Virus record (IMG/VR): IMGVR_UViG_3300027763_000014
Span: 1 to 35,847 of that record
Source of the DNA: a virus
Length of the DNA: 35,847 nt
Strand: one strand, 5' to 3'
The notes under the pieces were generated by a model. The model was not told where the DNA came from. It did not search any database and saw only the letters and a list, made by a program, of their open reading frames with translations. The translations under genes and the position numbers were made by a program. Positions within the stretch are counted from its first letter, which is position 1, and each line of letters begins with the position of its first letter. Shown here piece by piece: positions 21,485 to 30,300 of this stretch.

Positions 21485-21661
21485 TTACCCTGTTTTTATC
21501 ATTTGCTTCAAAGATAGGCAAGCCATTCCGACATGATTAGGGGCTTTCTGCGCTCCTGTTTCCCATCTGGTATAGGTAACCCTATGGACTCCCAAAAGCC
21601 TCGCAGCGCTCGATTGTGTAAGCCCTAGCCCTACCCTCCATTGTAGAAGGTTGTATTCCAT
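21485..21661 (-). CDS. 58-aa HTH (Xre-type) DNA-binding protein
   Basis: 58 aa, below the usual length cut. The ATG at 21661 follows GCGGGGAATTT. QWRVGLGLTQSSAARLLGVH, then RVTYTRWETGAQKAP, is a single complete Xre-type helix-turn-helix: LTQSSAARLLGV (helices 2 and turn), then HRVTYTRWETG (recognition helix). Four tandem 19-bp repeats lie 14 bases beyond its stop. An intrinsic terminator for the upstream leftward operon lies directly before its SD, so it is expressed by read-through or from a separate promoter. It is probably a small regulator. Confidence 0.78.
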   Translation of the reverse strand: MEYNLLQWRVGLGLTQSSAARLLGVHRVTYTRWETGAQKAPNHVGMACLSLKQMIKTG

Positions 21662-21672
21662 AAATTCCCCGC

Positions 21673-21699
21673 AAAAAAAGAGGGGAGCGAACCCCCCTT
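21673..21699 (-). terminator. Intrinsic terminator, leftward
   Basis: Read on the minus strand, an AAGGGG / CCCCT(T) GC-rich hairpin with loop around GGTTCGCT is followed by a run of seven T (21679-21673). It follows the leftward micro-protein operon stop at 21718 and precedes the HTH gene. Confidence 0.75.
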
Positions 21700-21717
21700 A
21701 TTGTTAATCAATAGTGC

Positions 21718-21984
21718 TTAATACTCTAAGCCTGCACAGTCCATCATTTGATATTGTTGTGCAATAAGATAAGACCTAAAAGCCTTTAAGGCATATTTAG
21801 TCTGATAGATGCTTGGATTTTCCCCTTCCATTGATTTAATAATGCAAGCCAATAAATTGTGCATTTCGTCAAAGTCGTCATATTGCATATATATCGCCTG
21901 CTCTAACATAGCGTTATTCATTTCCAGCTTTGCTATTTGTTCGGCTGGTGTTACTTTTTTAGCTGGTAGTTTCTTTGTGGTCAT
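21718..21984 (-). CDS. Small helical hypothetical protein
   Basis: 88 aa from ATG 21984 (SD AAGGGGT). A longer in-frame start at 22017 overlaps the previous gene and has no SD. The sequence starts MTTKKLPAKKVTPAEQIAKL, then has NNAMLEQAIYMQYDDFDEMH, and is helical. It is the last gene before the leftward terminator. Function unknown. Confidence 0.68.
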   Translation of the reverse strand: MTTKKLPAKKVTPAEQIAKLEMNNAMLEQAIYMQYDDFDEMHNLLACIIKSMEGENPSIYQTKYALKAFRSYLIAQQYQMMDCAGLEY

Positions 21985-22103
21985 AGTAATACCCCTTTTT
22001 TCTGTGTGTGAATCCATGCACCATAAGACAAGGTTTTAATGCCTTGCTTGGCGCATAGGTATAAATAAGCGTGATATTTAGTTGATAAAAATGGCTCGTT
22101 CAT
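21981..22103 (-). CDS. 40-aa micro-protein
   Basis: 40 aa with SD AAAAGGGG and ATGA overlaps at both ends. It contains NEPFLSTKYHAYLYLCAKQG, then IKTLSYGAWI. The pattern recalls short phage proteins with a Y-H-x-Y-L-Y-L-C-A-K-x-G run. No function known. Confidence 0.62.
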   Translation of the reverse strand: MNEPFLSTKYHAYLYLCAKQGIKTLSYGAWIHTQKKGVLL

Positions 22104-22225
22104 TGTGTAACCCCTTTTAAATAGTTAATTGCGTCTTTTTTACGGAAAAAAAACTTAAATTCAGTTGGCGACAGTCTTATGACATAGTTGCCAAAAGATG
22201 AGTTTGATTTTTCAATAGTTAGCAT
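22100..22225 (-). CDS. 41-aa micro-protein
   Basis: 41 aa from ATG 22225 with SD AAAGGA; a longer in-frame start at 22303 lacks an SD and overlaps the preceding gene. The sequence includes NSSFGNYVIRLSPTEFKFFF, then RKKDAINYLK, suggesting a beta hairpin and helix. The TGA overlaps the next ATG. Unknown function. Confidence 0.6.
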   Translation of the reverse strand: MLTIEKSNSSFGNYVIRLSPTEFKFFFRKKDAINYLKGVTQ

Positions 22226-22227
22226 TT

Positions 22228-22392
22228 TCAATCCTTTGCAAAATTGGCTACAAATTGAAATGATGGGTGAATTGCTTGTGCTGCCTGGATTGCGTCTTTG
22301 CACCTTTTATAGGCATTTGTAGACCAGGCATAGCACAAACCATTCTCACGCTTGTAATAAACATGGATTTTTTTTGTATAGACTTTAAACAT
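22228..22392 (-). CDS. 54-aa small protein
   Basis: 54 aa with the strong SD GGAGGAGG. It starts MFKVYTKKIHVYYKRENG, then LCYAWSTNAYKRCKDAIQAA. It is basic and aromatic at the start and helical after. It lies 2 bases from each neighbour in the leftward micro-protein operon. Unknown function. Confidence 0.65.
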   Translation of the reverse strand: MFKVYTKKIHVYYKRENGLCYAWSTNAYKRCKDAIQAAQAIHPSFQFVANFAKD

Positions 22393-22394
22393 GG

Positions 22395-22559
22395 TTAGAC
22401 CTCCTCCACGCTATCAATATCCCACTCTAATTCTGGCAGGTCATCCCATTCAAACTCTTGGTCTGACATAGTGACCAGTCCAATAGCATCAGACTGGCTG
22501 TCTGCCTCGATATTGATATATTCATAGCTTGTACGCTTTGCAATTACACGATATAACAT
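22395..22559 (-). CDS. 54-aa acidic small protein
   Basis: 54 aa from ATG 22559 with SD AAGGGGAAA; the longer frame from 22586 has no SD. The N-terminus MLYRVIAKRTSYEYINIEAD forms strands and the C-terminus is very acidic (EFEWDDLPELEWDIDSVEE). The latter resembles DNA-mimic-like acidity, but this is only a guess. Unknown function. Confidence 0.66.
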   Translation of the reverse strand: MLYRVIAKRTSYEYINIEADSQSDAIGLVTMSDQEFEWDDLPELEWDIDSVEEV

Positions 22560-22604
22560 AGTATTTCCCCTTGATGAAATGGGCAAAATAGCCCTTAAAA
22601 CGCT

Positions 22605-22694
22605 TTAAATTGCGTTGATTGAAGTTAAGTACCAGAAGTAATACAAAATTGCCGCCAAAGAAACTGAAATAAGCACCGCATGATAATTTTTCAT
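22605..22694 (-). CDS. 29-aa membrane micro-protein
   Basis: 29 aa with SD AAGGGGAA. KNYHAVLISVSLAAILYYFW is one transmembrane helix with a short polar tail. It lies within the leftward micro-protein operon. The SD and hydrophobicity are the only support. Confidence 0.55.
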   Translation of the reverse strand: MKNYHAVLISVSLAAILYYFWYLTSINAI

Positions 22695-22704
22695 AGTATT
22701 CCCC

Positions 22705-23043
22705 TTATCTGCAAACCCATAATTCTGAGAGTGCATCATCTAAGTCCATATAGTCATTGAATGAAGCTCTAGCATAGTCACCCCACCAATAACCTTCTAC
22801 AACATTACGCTGAGTATCAACCCAAATATTAGGACCTCCAAAAGCTACTAATATCCTAGCTCCTAAATACTCACCTTTACCGCTTACAATGTATTGAATG
22901 TCTAATACATCCTGTAAGTAGTCCATTGCTGTTTGAGTCTCTCCAAATTCATTGTCTTGCATATAACCTTCAAAGCCTTTGGATAAAGTCTCTGCAATGC
23001 TATCAACATGACTCTGTAAGTCTGATTTGTCTTTCTTACTCAT
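22705..23043 (-). CDS. Hypothetical protein, first gene of leftward micro-protein operon
   Basis: 112 aa with SD AAAGGGGAA. Segments include DNEFGETQTAMDYLQDVLDI, EYLGARILVAFGGPNIWVDT and VEGYWWGDYARASFN. This is a recognisable phage hypothetical family (a GGPNIW..T motif with W-W-G) without a known role. It is promoter-proximal, facing the terminase promoter. Confidence 0.75.
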   Translation of the reverse strand: MSKKDKSDLQSHVDSIAETLSKGFEGYMQDNEFGETQTAMDYLQDVLDIQYIVSGKGEYLGARILVAFGGPNIWVDTQRNVVEGYWWGDYARASFNDYMDLDDALSELWVCR

Positions 23044-23091
23044 TGTGATTCCCCTTTGATAAACACTTCATTAAACATACTGCATGAATGA

Positions 23092-23119
23092 ATTGTAGCG
23101 TTGCACTACACAATGTAAA
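23092..23119 (-). promoter_or_regulatory. Leftward promoter with internal dyad
   Basis: On the minus strand TTTACA (23119-23114) and TACAAT (23097-23092) are separated by 16 bp, a good sigma70 match. The dyad TGTAG-CGTTGCA-CTACA (23094-23110) covers the spacer and the -10, so a repressor could sit on it. It drives the micro-protein operon starting at 23043. Confidence 0.65.
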
Positions 23120-23163
23120 GATATATTTATGGCTTATAACTAAATAATATAAATAGTGTTGTT

Positions 23164-23192
23164 TTTACAGCATAACTATGAGTTTGTGATAT
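23164..23192 (+). promoter_or_regulatory. Candidate rightward promoter for virion genes
   Basis: TTTACA (23164-23169) and TGATAT (23187-23192) are spaced by 17 bp, about 60 bases before the small terminase ATG at 23253. This is divergent from the leftward promoter in the same 209-base gap, which otherwise is AT-rich with no ORF. The -10 match is moderate. Confidence 0.45.
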
Positions 23193-23252
23193 ATTGCGCT
23201 TAATAAATTCAATTACTTAGATTTATTTAATGCTGTTTTATACAGAAAGACT

Positions 23253-23684
23253 ATGGAAAACTCCAAAGCTATAACAAAAAGCTATAACAATCTGACTATC
23301 AACGAAGATGGTTCGACAGTTCAAACCAAAAAGATTCCACCTGGATTGACTAACGCTGGCAAAGGAAGGCCACCAGGAACTCCCAATAAAGTAACCAACA
23401 TAGCTAGAGAGGCCATTGCTAAATTCGTAGATAAGAATAGTCCTAGGATGCAACAATGGCTTGAAGATGTAGCGCATGGCATCCCTAAAACTGACAAAGA
23501 GGGATGTATTAAGTATGACAAAGAGGGAAACACTATATGGCTGGTGCAGCCTAACCCTGAGAGAGCCTTTCTTATGTTGCAAGCTGTGATGGAGTATCAC
23601 TTGCCTAAGCTGGCACGCCAAGAGGTTGTTGGGGATGAAGCAGCACCTCAGCGTATGGTTATATCCTGGAAGCGCCCAGAATGA
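23253..23684 (+). CDS. Terminase small subunit
   Basis: 143 aa. GKGRPPGTPNKVTNIAREAI is the DNA-binding signature typical of this TerS type. FVDKNSPRMQQWLEDVAHG and NPERAFLMLQAVMEYHLPKL form the helical core. It directly precedes TerL with an ATGA overlap. It recognises the packaging site and activates TerL. Confidence 0.88.
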   Translation: MENSKAITKSYNNLTINEDGSTVQTKKIPPGLTNAGKGRPPGTPNKVTNIAREAIAKFVDKNSPRMQQWLEDVAHGIPKTDKEGCIKYDKEGNTIWLVQPNPERAFLMLQAVMEYHLPKLARQEVVGDEAAPQRMVISWKRPE

Positions 23685-25030
23685 GTGAAGAGGGGTTATT
23701 AGAAGTAGAGATGGACTATTGCCCTCGTAAGGTCTTTGAAGACTTCCACGATAGACAGGAGAGATGGTCTTTAATCGTAGCCCATAGGCGGTGTGGTAAG
23801 ACGGTATTGTGTATAAATGACCTTATCTATAAGGCTCTCATGGATGATAAGGAGGATGGCAGATATGCCTATATAGCCCCTTACTATAGCCAAGCTAAAA
23901 ACATAGCCTGGGACTATCTAGTCAGGTTCTCTCAACCTGTATTAAGGAAAGCCAATCAGTCCGAGCTATGGGTAGAGCTAATCAACGGGGCTAGGATAAG
24001 GCTGTATGGTGCTGATTCTCCTGATGGACTTCGTGGAATCTTTTTGGACTCTGTCGTATTAGACGAATACGCTGATATGAAGCCCTCTATATGGGGGGCT
24101 GTGGTCAGGCCTCTTCTTACTGATAGGAAAGGTTCGGCTACCTTCATCGGCACTCCTAAAGGCCATAATGCTTTCTGGGAAATGTACCAGACGGCTGCCT
24201 CTAGTGGTGATTGGTATGTCAAAGTCTTGCGAGCTAGTCAGACAAACATACTAGACAAGGGGGAGCTAGAGGATGCTGCAAAGACAATGACAGAAGACCA
24301 GTATCTTCAAGAGTTTGAATGTGACTTTGAATCAGCTATCCTTGGCGCTTATTTTGGTAAAGAGATGAGGCAATTAACGGATGACGGCAGGATAAGGGAG
24401 GTTGAGTATGACCCTTTATTCCCTGTCCATACGGCATGGGACTTAGGGTACTCAGATGACACCGCTATATGGTTTTTTCAAGTAGTGCATGGGGAAATTA
24501 GGTGTTTAGACTATCACTCCTCTAACGGGCAACCTGTGGCTTTCTATGCGGGGATTATTCAGTCTAGAGAGAAAGAGAGGGGGTATGTGTACGGAACACA
24601 TTGGCTACCTCATGACGCTAGAGCTAAGACGCTATCTTCTAATCGTAGCGTTATTGAACAGCTTGGCGATAAAATCCCCTTAAAATCAATCAAAATTACA
24701 CCTAACCTTAAACTGCAAGACGGCATCCAGGCTAGTAGACTTGCCCTAACTAGAACTTGGTTTGACCATAAATGTGCGGATGGCATTGAATGTCTGCGTC
24801 AATACCAGCGAGAATATGATGAAGATAAAAAAGTATTCAGGGATAAGCCTCGCCATGATTGGACTTCTCATGGTGCTGATGCTTTTAGATATTTGGCGCT
24901 AACTTGGAAAGATGAGGCAAAAATAGTAGACCCTGAAGCGCCTATACGGGGGGTGTTTGTTGGGCAAACTGATGTCAGCCTTAATGACTTATGGAAAGAA
25001 ACCAAAGTAAAAGCAAACAATAGAATATAA
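23681..25030 (+). CDS. terL: Terminase large subunit (ATPase/nuclease)
   Basis: 449 aa. Walker A is AHRRCGKT (residues 34-41), Walker B is VVLDE (125-129) and the coupling motif is around FIGTPKG (155-161). The C-terminal RNase H-like nuclease has AWDLGYSDDTAIW with Asp254 and HDWTSHGADAFRYLAL near the end. It powers DNA packaging into proheads and cuts the concatemer. The type of end is not resolved from sequence. Confidence 0.95.
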   Translation: MSEEGLLEVEMDYCPRKVFEDFHDRQERWSLIVAHRRCGKTVLCINDLIYKALMDDKEDGRYAYIAPYYSQAKNIAWDYLVRFSQPVLRKANQSELWVELINGARIRLYGADSPDGLRGIFLDSVVLDEYADMKPSIWGAVVRPLLTDRKGSATFIGTPKGHNAFWEMYQTAASSGDWYVKVLRASQTNILDKGELEDAAKTMTEDQYLQEFECDFESAILGAYFGKEMRQLTDDGRIREVEYDPLFPVHTAWDLGYSDDTAIWFFQVVHGEIRCLDYHSSNGQPVAFYAGIIQSREKERGYVYGTHWLPHDARAKTLSSNRSVIEQLGDKIPLKSIKITPNLKLQDGIQASRLALTRTWFDHKCADGIECLRQYQREYDEDKKVFRDKPRHDWTSHGADAFRYLALTWKDEAKIVDPEAPIRGVFVGQTDVSLNDLWKETKVKANNRI

Positions 25031-25084
25031 AAAAGGTAAAATAAGCAAACATTTCGCCAAATATTCAAACATTAAGGCAACTCT

Positions 25085-27337
25085 ATGGCAAACGATAAAG
25101 CAACGGTAGACCACACATACGAAGATTGGTACAAAACAATTATGGGCTATGAGCGCTCATATAAGCGTTGGGAAGCCAGAGTAGACCGCATAGTTAAGAA
25201 ATACAAGGATGACTCTCGTTACGACAGAAACCCTAATGCTCGCTTTAATATTCTTTGGTCAAATGTCCAAACCATTCAACCTGCAATATTCGCCCGATTA
25301 CCTCGCCCTGATGTAAGCCGTAGATTTAGAGACAATGACCCTATAGGTCGTGTCGCCTCAATGATGCTTGAGCGAGCTTTAGAGTTTGAATTAGAACACT
25401 ATGGCGACTATAAGTCTGCTATGAATAACGCCGTACTAGACCGCCTGCTTGGTGGTCGAGGAGTAGCTTGGGTTCGTTATGAGCCGCATATTGTTGGCGA
25501 AGAAGCTGGCGTACCTGATGACGGCTTAGAAGTAACAGAGGACACAGACGAAGCCGAAACCATGGAAGGCATGGAGAATGAAGACCAAGAGCGCATTGAG
25601 TATGAGTGCTGCCCTGTAGACTATGTCCATTGGCGTGATTTTGGACATACAGTAGCTAGGACTTGGGAAGAGGTAACCGCAGTCTGGCGCAGAGTTTATA
25701 TGAACCGCCCTGCTCTTGTTGAGCGTTTTGGCGAAGAATTAGGCTACAAAATTCCATTAGACACAAAGCCTGACGATTTAAAACAGTCTTACAAGTCTGA
25801 CGACGGAGTATATGAGGCGCTAATATATGAAATATGGGACAAAGAAACAGGAAAAGTATTGTGGATTTCTAAGTCGCTCGGAAAGATATTGGATGAGCGT
25901 GATGACCCATTACAGCTTGAAAACTTTTGGCCTTGTCCAAAGCCTTTGTATAGCACCCTTACAACTGATAGCCTTGAGCCAATCCCTGATTTCGTCATTT
26001 ACCAAGACCAAGCAAGAGAATTAGATGTTCTGTGTGACAGAATTGATGGCTTAATTAACGCCCTTAAAGTCAGGGGTGTGTATGATGCCTCGGCTTCTGA
26101 ACTACAACGCCTCTTCTCCGAAGGCGAAAACAACACCATGATTCCAGTTCACAACTGGATGGCATTTGCCGAGAAACAAGGCATGAAAGGCGCTATTGAT
26201 TTAGTCGATTTAGCCCCATTTGCAAGCGCATTGATGTCCTGCTATCAGGCAATGGAGCAAGTTAAAGGTCAAATCTACGAATTAATGGGTATTGCTGACA
26301 TTCAGCGTGGTCAAACAGACCCTTCTGAAACTCTTGGCGCACAAATTATTAAGTCAAACAACGCTGCTGGCAGATTAAAGACTCAGCAACACGCAGTCGT
26401 AGACTTTGCTACCTCGCTTTTAACTATTAAAGCGCAGATTATTTGCAATCATTTTACTGATGACACGCTAGTTAAGATTTCTGGTGCAATGCAACTGTCT
26501 GAACAAGACAGACAACTTGTCCCACAAGCGCTTTTATTGCTAAGAGATGAAGCGGCTAAGAATTTCCGCATAGAAGTCACCTCTGACTCAATGATTTACC
26601 AAGATGAGCAGCAAGAAAAAGCCGACAGAACTGCATTTTTAGCTGCTGTTGGGCAATTTATTTCTATGGCGCTACCTACGGCTCAAGCTGCGCCTGAAAT
26701 GACACCTATGCTCTTAGAAATGCTTAAATTTGGTGTAACTGCGTTTAAAGCTGGCAAGCAATTAGAAGGAATTATTGACCAAACTGCTGATGACATGAAA
26801 AAACAATACGAAGCTAGTAAAGGTCAGCCTAAACCACCTCCTATTGAAATTCAAAAAGCGCAAATGGATAGCCAAGCTAAGACACAACAAATTCAAATGC
26901 AAGCTCAGGTTGAGCAGGCTAAGTTACAAGGTCAAATGCAGCTTGAAAAAGCTAAACAAGAGTACCAAGCCCAAGAAAACCAGCTTAAATTTCAACTTGA
27001 AGAGCAGCGTAACCGCATGGACAGAGAGATGGAAGTCAAAGTTGCTCAGATGAAAATGATGACAGAAAGAAACACTCAAGTTTTGTTAGCGCATATTAAC
27101 AATGGTGCTAAGATTGAGGTTGCTAGAATTGGCGCAGATGAGTCAGGTGGCGAAGCAGCTTATATGCACGAAGAAGATATGGCACAAGCTATGCAAAACC
27201 CAATGGAAACAGTCGCCTCTGCAATTAACAACAACAGCAACCAAATGGCTATGATGATTGCGGAAATGATGAATAAACTTAATCAACCTAAGACTGTAAT
27301 TCGTGGGCCTGATGGCAAAATAACTGGGGTTCAATAA
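25085..27337 (+). CDS. P22-like portal protein
   Basis: 750 aa. The N-terminal region (DWYKTIMGYERSYKRWEARV, NILWSNVQTIQPAIFARLPR, VASMMLERALEFELEHYGD) and the YECCPVDYVHWRDFGH and GIADIQRGQTDPSETLGAQI segments are characteristic of the P22_portal family. The C-terminal part (about 585-670) is a Gln/Lys/Met-rich coiled coil, comparable to the barrel of P22. It overlaps the fibre gene by one base (TAATG). It would form the dodecameric DNA gate. Confidence 0.93.
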   Translation: MANDKATVDHTYEDWYKTIMGYERSYKRWEARVDRIVKKYKDDSRYDRNPNARFNILWSNVQTIQPAIFARLPRPDVSRRFRDNDPIGRVASMMLERALEFELEHYGDYKSAMNNAVLDRLLGGRGVAWVRYEPHIVGEEAGVPDDGLEVTEDTDEAETMEGMENEDQERIEYECCPVDYVHWRDFGHTVARTWEEVTAVWRRVYMNRPALVERFGEELGYKIPLDTKPDDLKQSYKSDDGVYEALIYEIWDKETGKVLWISKSLGKILDERDDPLQLENFWPCPKPLYSTLTTDSLEPIPDFVIYQDQARELDVLCDRIDGLINALKVRGVYDASASELQRLFSEGENNTMIPVHNWMAFAEKQGMKGAIDLVDLAPFASALMSCYQAMEQVKGQIYELMGIADIQRGQTDPSETLGAQIIKSNNAAGRLKTQQHAVVDFATSLLTIKAQIICNHFTDDTLVKISGAMQLSEQDRQLVPQALLLLRDEAAKNFRIEVTSDSMIYQDEQQEKADRTAFLAAVGQFISMALPTAQAAPEMTPMLLEMLKFGVTAFKAGKQLEGIIDQTADDMKKQYEASKGQPKPPPIEIQKAQMDSQAKTQQIQMQAQVEQAKLQGQMQLEKAKQEYQAQENQLKFQLEEQRNRMDREMEVKVAQMKMMTERNTQVLLAHINNGAKIEVARIGADESGGEAAYMHEEDMAQAMQNPMETVASAINNNSNQMAMMIAEMMNKLNQPKTVIRGPDGKITGVQ

Positions 27338-30300
27338 TGGCTATAACAGTTAAGCACAAGTTTGTAAGTGCAATTCCTGACGGAACAGATGCAACAATAG
27401 TAAGACCGTCTAACTGGAATGATGACCATGACCTAACAGGCACTATTCCTGTTTCTAATGGTGGTACAGGTTTATCTTCATTAACAACTGGCTACATTCC
27501 TTACGGAGATGGCACAAACCCATTTGCGTCTAGTTCTGCGTTACAGTTTAATGGCACTAATTTAGTAACAAGTAATGATGCTTCTATTTCAGGTCTTACT
27601 GTTGGTAAGGGTGGTAATGCTGGTGCTGGAAATTCTGCATTTGGGTATAACGCTTTAGTTGCAAATACTACAGGCACAAACAATACTGCGACAGGCTATC
27701 AAGCATTAGGTGGTGCATATGTTACTGGTACAAATAATAGTGCTTATGGACAACAATCGTTATACAGCAATACTTCAGGTTCTTATAACATTGCATATGG
27801 TAACTATGCTTTATTTTCAAACACCACCGCATCTAACAACACCGCAGTAGGCTATGCGGCTGGATATAGCATAACTACAGGTAGTCAAAATTCTTTGTTT
27901 GGGAATCAAGCTGGCTATGCTATAACCACAGGATACAATGCAGGATTTGGTGATAGAGCATTAACAGCAACAACTACAGGAAATTATAACGCAGCATTTG
28001 GACAAACCGCTTTATACACAAACACTACTGGTGGAAACAATACAGCAGTAGGACAGTCTGCTTTATTTTCAAACACAACCGCTTCTAATAACACCGCAGT
28101 TGGTTATCAAGCTGGATATAGTAATACTACTGGTACTCCTATTGATTCTTTTGGTTATAAAGCTTTATATGCAAATACAACAGGCGGTCAAAATGCAGCT
28201 TTTGGTTCTTTAACTTTAACCAGTAACACAACTGGAAATTATAATGTAGCATTTGGCGCACAATCTTTAGCATTAAACACAACCGCATCTAATAACACCG
28301 CAGTAGGTTTTCAAGCGCTTTATACAGCAAACAGAACTGCTGATGTAAATGGTTTTAACACAGCAATAGGTATGCAAGCTGGTCAAAATATGACCACAGG
28401 ACAAGTAAATACTTTCTTGGGTGCTGTAGCTGGACAAGCCGTTACAACTGGTTCTAAAAACACTATTATTGGTGCTTACACAGGCAACAATGGCGGTCTA
28501 GACATCCGTACAGCAAATAATTACATTGTGTTATCTGATGGTGATGGTAATCCTAGACAGTATATTGATGGAAGTGGTAATACTACATTTAGCGGTAATG
28601 TAACCGCTTCTGCTGGTGCGTTTACCACTGTTACTGCTTCTACTAGCGTAACAACCCCTATTGTTCAGGCTACAAACTCTGCTGGTTTAGCACTTAAAAA
28701 CTCAGGCGGTACTACTCAAATTAGCATGGGTGCTGGCGGTGGTGATAATGTTACTGTTGCCGTTTCAACCAACTTAAATGGTACAAACGCACAAATTGAC
28801 ATTAGCCCTACTGGTACAGGTCATGTCCATATAAACCCTACTGGTTCAGGTTCGATTGAAATAAACCCTACAAGTGCTGGCACGATTAACAATATGTCTA
28901 TCGGTGCTATAACCCCTTCTACTGGTAAATTCACTACATTAGAAGCCACAGGAACAAGCAGTCTAGGTACAGGCTTTGCTAACTACATACAAGTTGCTGG
29001 TGCGTCATCAGGTAGCAATCCATCTCTTTCTGTTTTGGGTTCTGATGCAAGTAGAGGTTTTAACTATTTTTCTAAGGGAACTGGCGCACATAACTTCTAT
29101 AACGGAAGTTCCAATCAGCATTTTCAAATATTTACTGGTTCAACCGCAGTAAACTTTGTTCAAGTAACAGGTGCTCTCGCTACATTTGGCGCACAAGTAT
29201 CTGCTCAAGGTTCTGACACTAACATCCCATTAGTACTACAACCTAAAGGCACAGGCGCATTACAAGCACAACAAGCTGACTCTACTGCTACTGGTGGTAA
29301 CGCTAGAGGTGCTTATGCTGTTGATTGGCAGACACAAAGGGCAACTGCAGTTCAAGTAGCAAGTGGAACAAATGGATTTATTGGTGCTGGTTATGCCAAT
29401 CAAGCAAGCGGTAGTTATTCAACTGTAAGCGGTGGATATACTAATATTGCAAGTGGCTCTTTTGCTGTTGCTGGTGGATATGCCAATGTGGCAAGTGGTA
29501 TAGCTTCTATTGCAAGCGGTGGTTATAACAATACTGGTGCTGGATACTACAACTTTATTGGTGGTGGGCAGACAAATAGCGGAACAGCTAATGCCGCAGT
29601 AACAACTCAAGCCACAACAACTGTAACAAGCGGCTCTACTGCTGTAACACTTTCTGCCTCTAACGCTTCTATTAAAGTTGGTCAGTTAATAACTGGCACA
29701 GGAATTGCAACATTTCCACACACTTATGTTGCCGCTATTTCAGGCACATCCCTTACTCTTTCGCAAAACGCTAATGCTACTGGCACACCAACCCTATCCT
29801 TTTTTACTCCTCACGGAGTAGTAGTAGGCGGTGGTAATAACCAAGCAACAGGCTCTTATTCATTTATTGGTGGTGGTGGCGATGCTGGAACTGCGGCTAA
29901 TAGGAATACTGCATCAGGAGATTGGAGTTTTGTTGGTGGTGGTATTAAAAGCATTGCAAGCGGTGCTAATTCTGTTGTTTGTGGCGGTGGAACAAATGCC
30001 TATGCAAATACAGCAAGCGGACAAAATTCATTCATTGGTGGTGGTGGGCTTTATGGTCCAAGTACTGCAAGTGGCCCTGGAGCATTTATTGGTGCTGGCT
30101 GGTCTAATACGGCAAGCGGTGCTGCTGCTGTTTGTTTAGGAATTGGTGGTCAAGCAAATGCGGATTACTCGTCAGTAATCGGCGGTTCTTATGGAAACGC
30201 AAGAAGTATTCAAGGTAATACTGTTTTTTCCGCTTCTTCTGCACCTCTTGGAACAATTTATACAAACCAAGCCGCATTATTAATTCTTGCTCGTGAAACT

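Noticed and set aside
22581-22594. GGGC-AAAATA-GCCC hairpin as a terminator
   Set aside because: No T-tract follows on either strand and it lies inside a continuous leftward operon.
29831-30139. 102-aa ORF in another frame within the fibre gene
   Set aside because: It is a Val/Leu-rich shadow of the Gly-rich repeat codons with no SD.
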